Of a stretch of 64,000 nt of DNA, positions 63,710 to 64,000 are shown piece after piece; positions within the stretch are counted from its first letter, which is position 1, and every line of letters starts with the position of its first letter. This stretch comes from Sphingobacteriaceae bacterium (GTDB taxonomy: Bacteria; Bacteroidota; Bacteroidia; B-17B0; Aurantibacillaceae). Under the pieces are notes generated by a model. The model was not told the DNA's origin and did not search any database. It saw nothing but the letters and a program-made list of their open reading frames with translations. The DNA lies in NCBI GenBank assembly GCA_002319075.1, contig NVQB01000001.1, positions 1,860,001 through 1,924,000 on the forward strand, given 5' to 3'. Made by a program: the position numbers and the translations under genes.

Positions 63710-64000
63710 TTATTTTAATTGTTTCAAATAAAGTTGAACGGTATTTTCTAATCCAAAATACAAAGCATTACTTATCAATGCGTGACCGATAGAAACTTCT
63801 AACAATCCGGGAACATTTTCCTTAAAATATTTTAAATTTTCAAGACTCAAATCGTGTCCGGCATTCACCCCTAAACCCAGTTCAGATGCACGTTGCGCTG
63901 CCTTCATAAAAGGAAGGATGATTTTTTCTTTTTCTGTAGAAAACAAACGTGCGTATTCTTCTGTATATAATTCAATACGATCAGTTCCGGTCTCCTTCGC
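63710..64000 (-). CDS. pdxJ: Pyridoxine 5'-phosphate synthase, 5' part beyond right edge
   Basis: The last 96 residues are present; the frame stays open to the right edge, reading TGTDRIELYTEEYA, AQRASELGLGVNAGHDLSLE and VSIGHALISNALYFG. These match the conserved PdxJ C-terminal part, with the GHDL and IGHA phosphate-binding motifs. PdxJ condenses 1-deoxyxylulose 5-phosphate with 3-amino-2-oxopropyl phosphate to give pyridoxine 5'-phosphate in the DXP-dependent vitamin B6 route. The N-terminus lies outside. Confidence 0.95.
   Translation of the reverse strand, partial: AKETGTDRIELYTEEYARLFSTEKEKIILPFMKAAQRASELGLGVNAGHDLSLENLKYFKENVPGLLEVSIGHALISNALYFGLENTVQLYLKQLK

Noticed and set aside
1-64000. 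CRISPR arrays, rRNA genes or insertion sequences
   Set aside because: No regularly spaced repeats, rRNA sequence or transposase genes were seen on either strand.

Overview
The window looks like a chromosomal segment of a member of the phylum Bacteroidota (an environmental Bacteroidia/Flavobacteriia/Sphingobacteriia-type lineage; I cannot name a genus). The evidence is type IX secretion cargo tails (types A and B), TonB-dependent receptors with N-terminal carboxypeptidase-regulatory domains, a Reg_prop/Y_Y_Y propeller protein, a SiaB-type kinase, AT-rich sequence, and repeated TAnnTTTG -7 promoter boxes placed just ahead of start codons. No rRNA, CRISPR array, insertion sequence, replication origin or complete prophage is visible.

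Layout. 1-6984: an orphan partial gene, a small beta-barrel protein, an SDR dehydrogenase with a TonB receptor, and a TPR-caspase protein. 7009-10191: a large propeller/SpoIIE phosphatase sensor. 10182-12243: a leftward group of two GNAT acetyltransferases and a coiled-coil membrane protein. 12288-20399: a ComF phosphoribosyltransferase; a leftward operon of a T9SS FG-GAP protein, an atypical haem-binding propeller lipoprotein and a DCC (DUF393) protein; then a T9SS type B adhesin-like protein and an HTTM membrane protein. 20420-22317: prfB, with its programmed +1 frameshift intact, and rsmA. 22321-33206: housekeeping and envelope genes, mostly leftward (flippase, glycosyltransferase, SiaB-like kinase with a deoxynucleoside kinase, epimerase, PAP2-like protein, gpsA, exonuclease, M1 peptidase). 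33214-39333: a T9SS beta-helix protein and a TonB receptor, divergent from an orphan OmpR/PhoB-type regulator. 39371-39825: two tRNA-Leu genes (CAG, UAG), each with its own terminator. 39883-49008: MDR oxidoreductase, a possible outer-membrane phospholipase A, and a complete RND efflux operon. 49089-51677: a kelch-type T9SS protein.

The most interesting metabolic locus is 51798-56511. Three tightly coupled leftward genes (fatty-acid-hydroxylase family membrane enzyme, CrtI/RetSat-type FAD oxidoreductase, alpha/beta hydrolase with an Asp nucleophile) diverge from a 611-residue protein that joins a ferritin-like diiron domain to a DUF362 domain. Together they look like an undescribed oxidative lipid or isoprenoid pathway; the product cannot be read from sequence.

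The accessory region is 56.6-62.2 kb. It holds a two-gene cassette bounded by inward-facing CGGTAAACCG hairpins, a MNT-HEPN fusion, an alpha-CTD-like helix-hairpin-helix protein, a member of a short Bacteroidota family that begins MAxQxGxIKLxGT, and a GIY-YIG nuclease gene lying between two identical 91-bp direct repeats. Each repeat contains the 3' tip and terminator of the adjacent tRNA-Met(CAT), which strongly suggests small-element insertion at the tRNA end. The window closes with a HAD phosphatase, an esterase and the 3' part of pdxJ.
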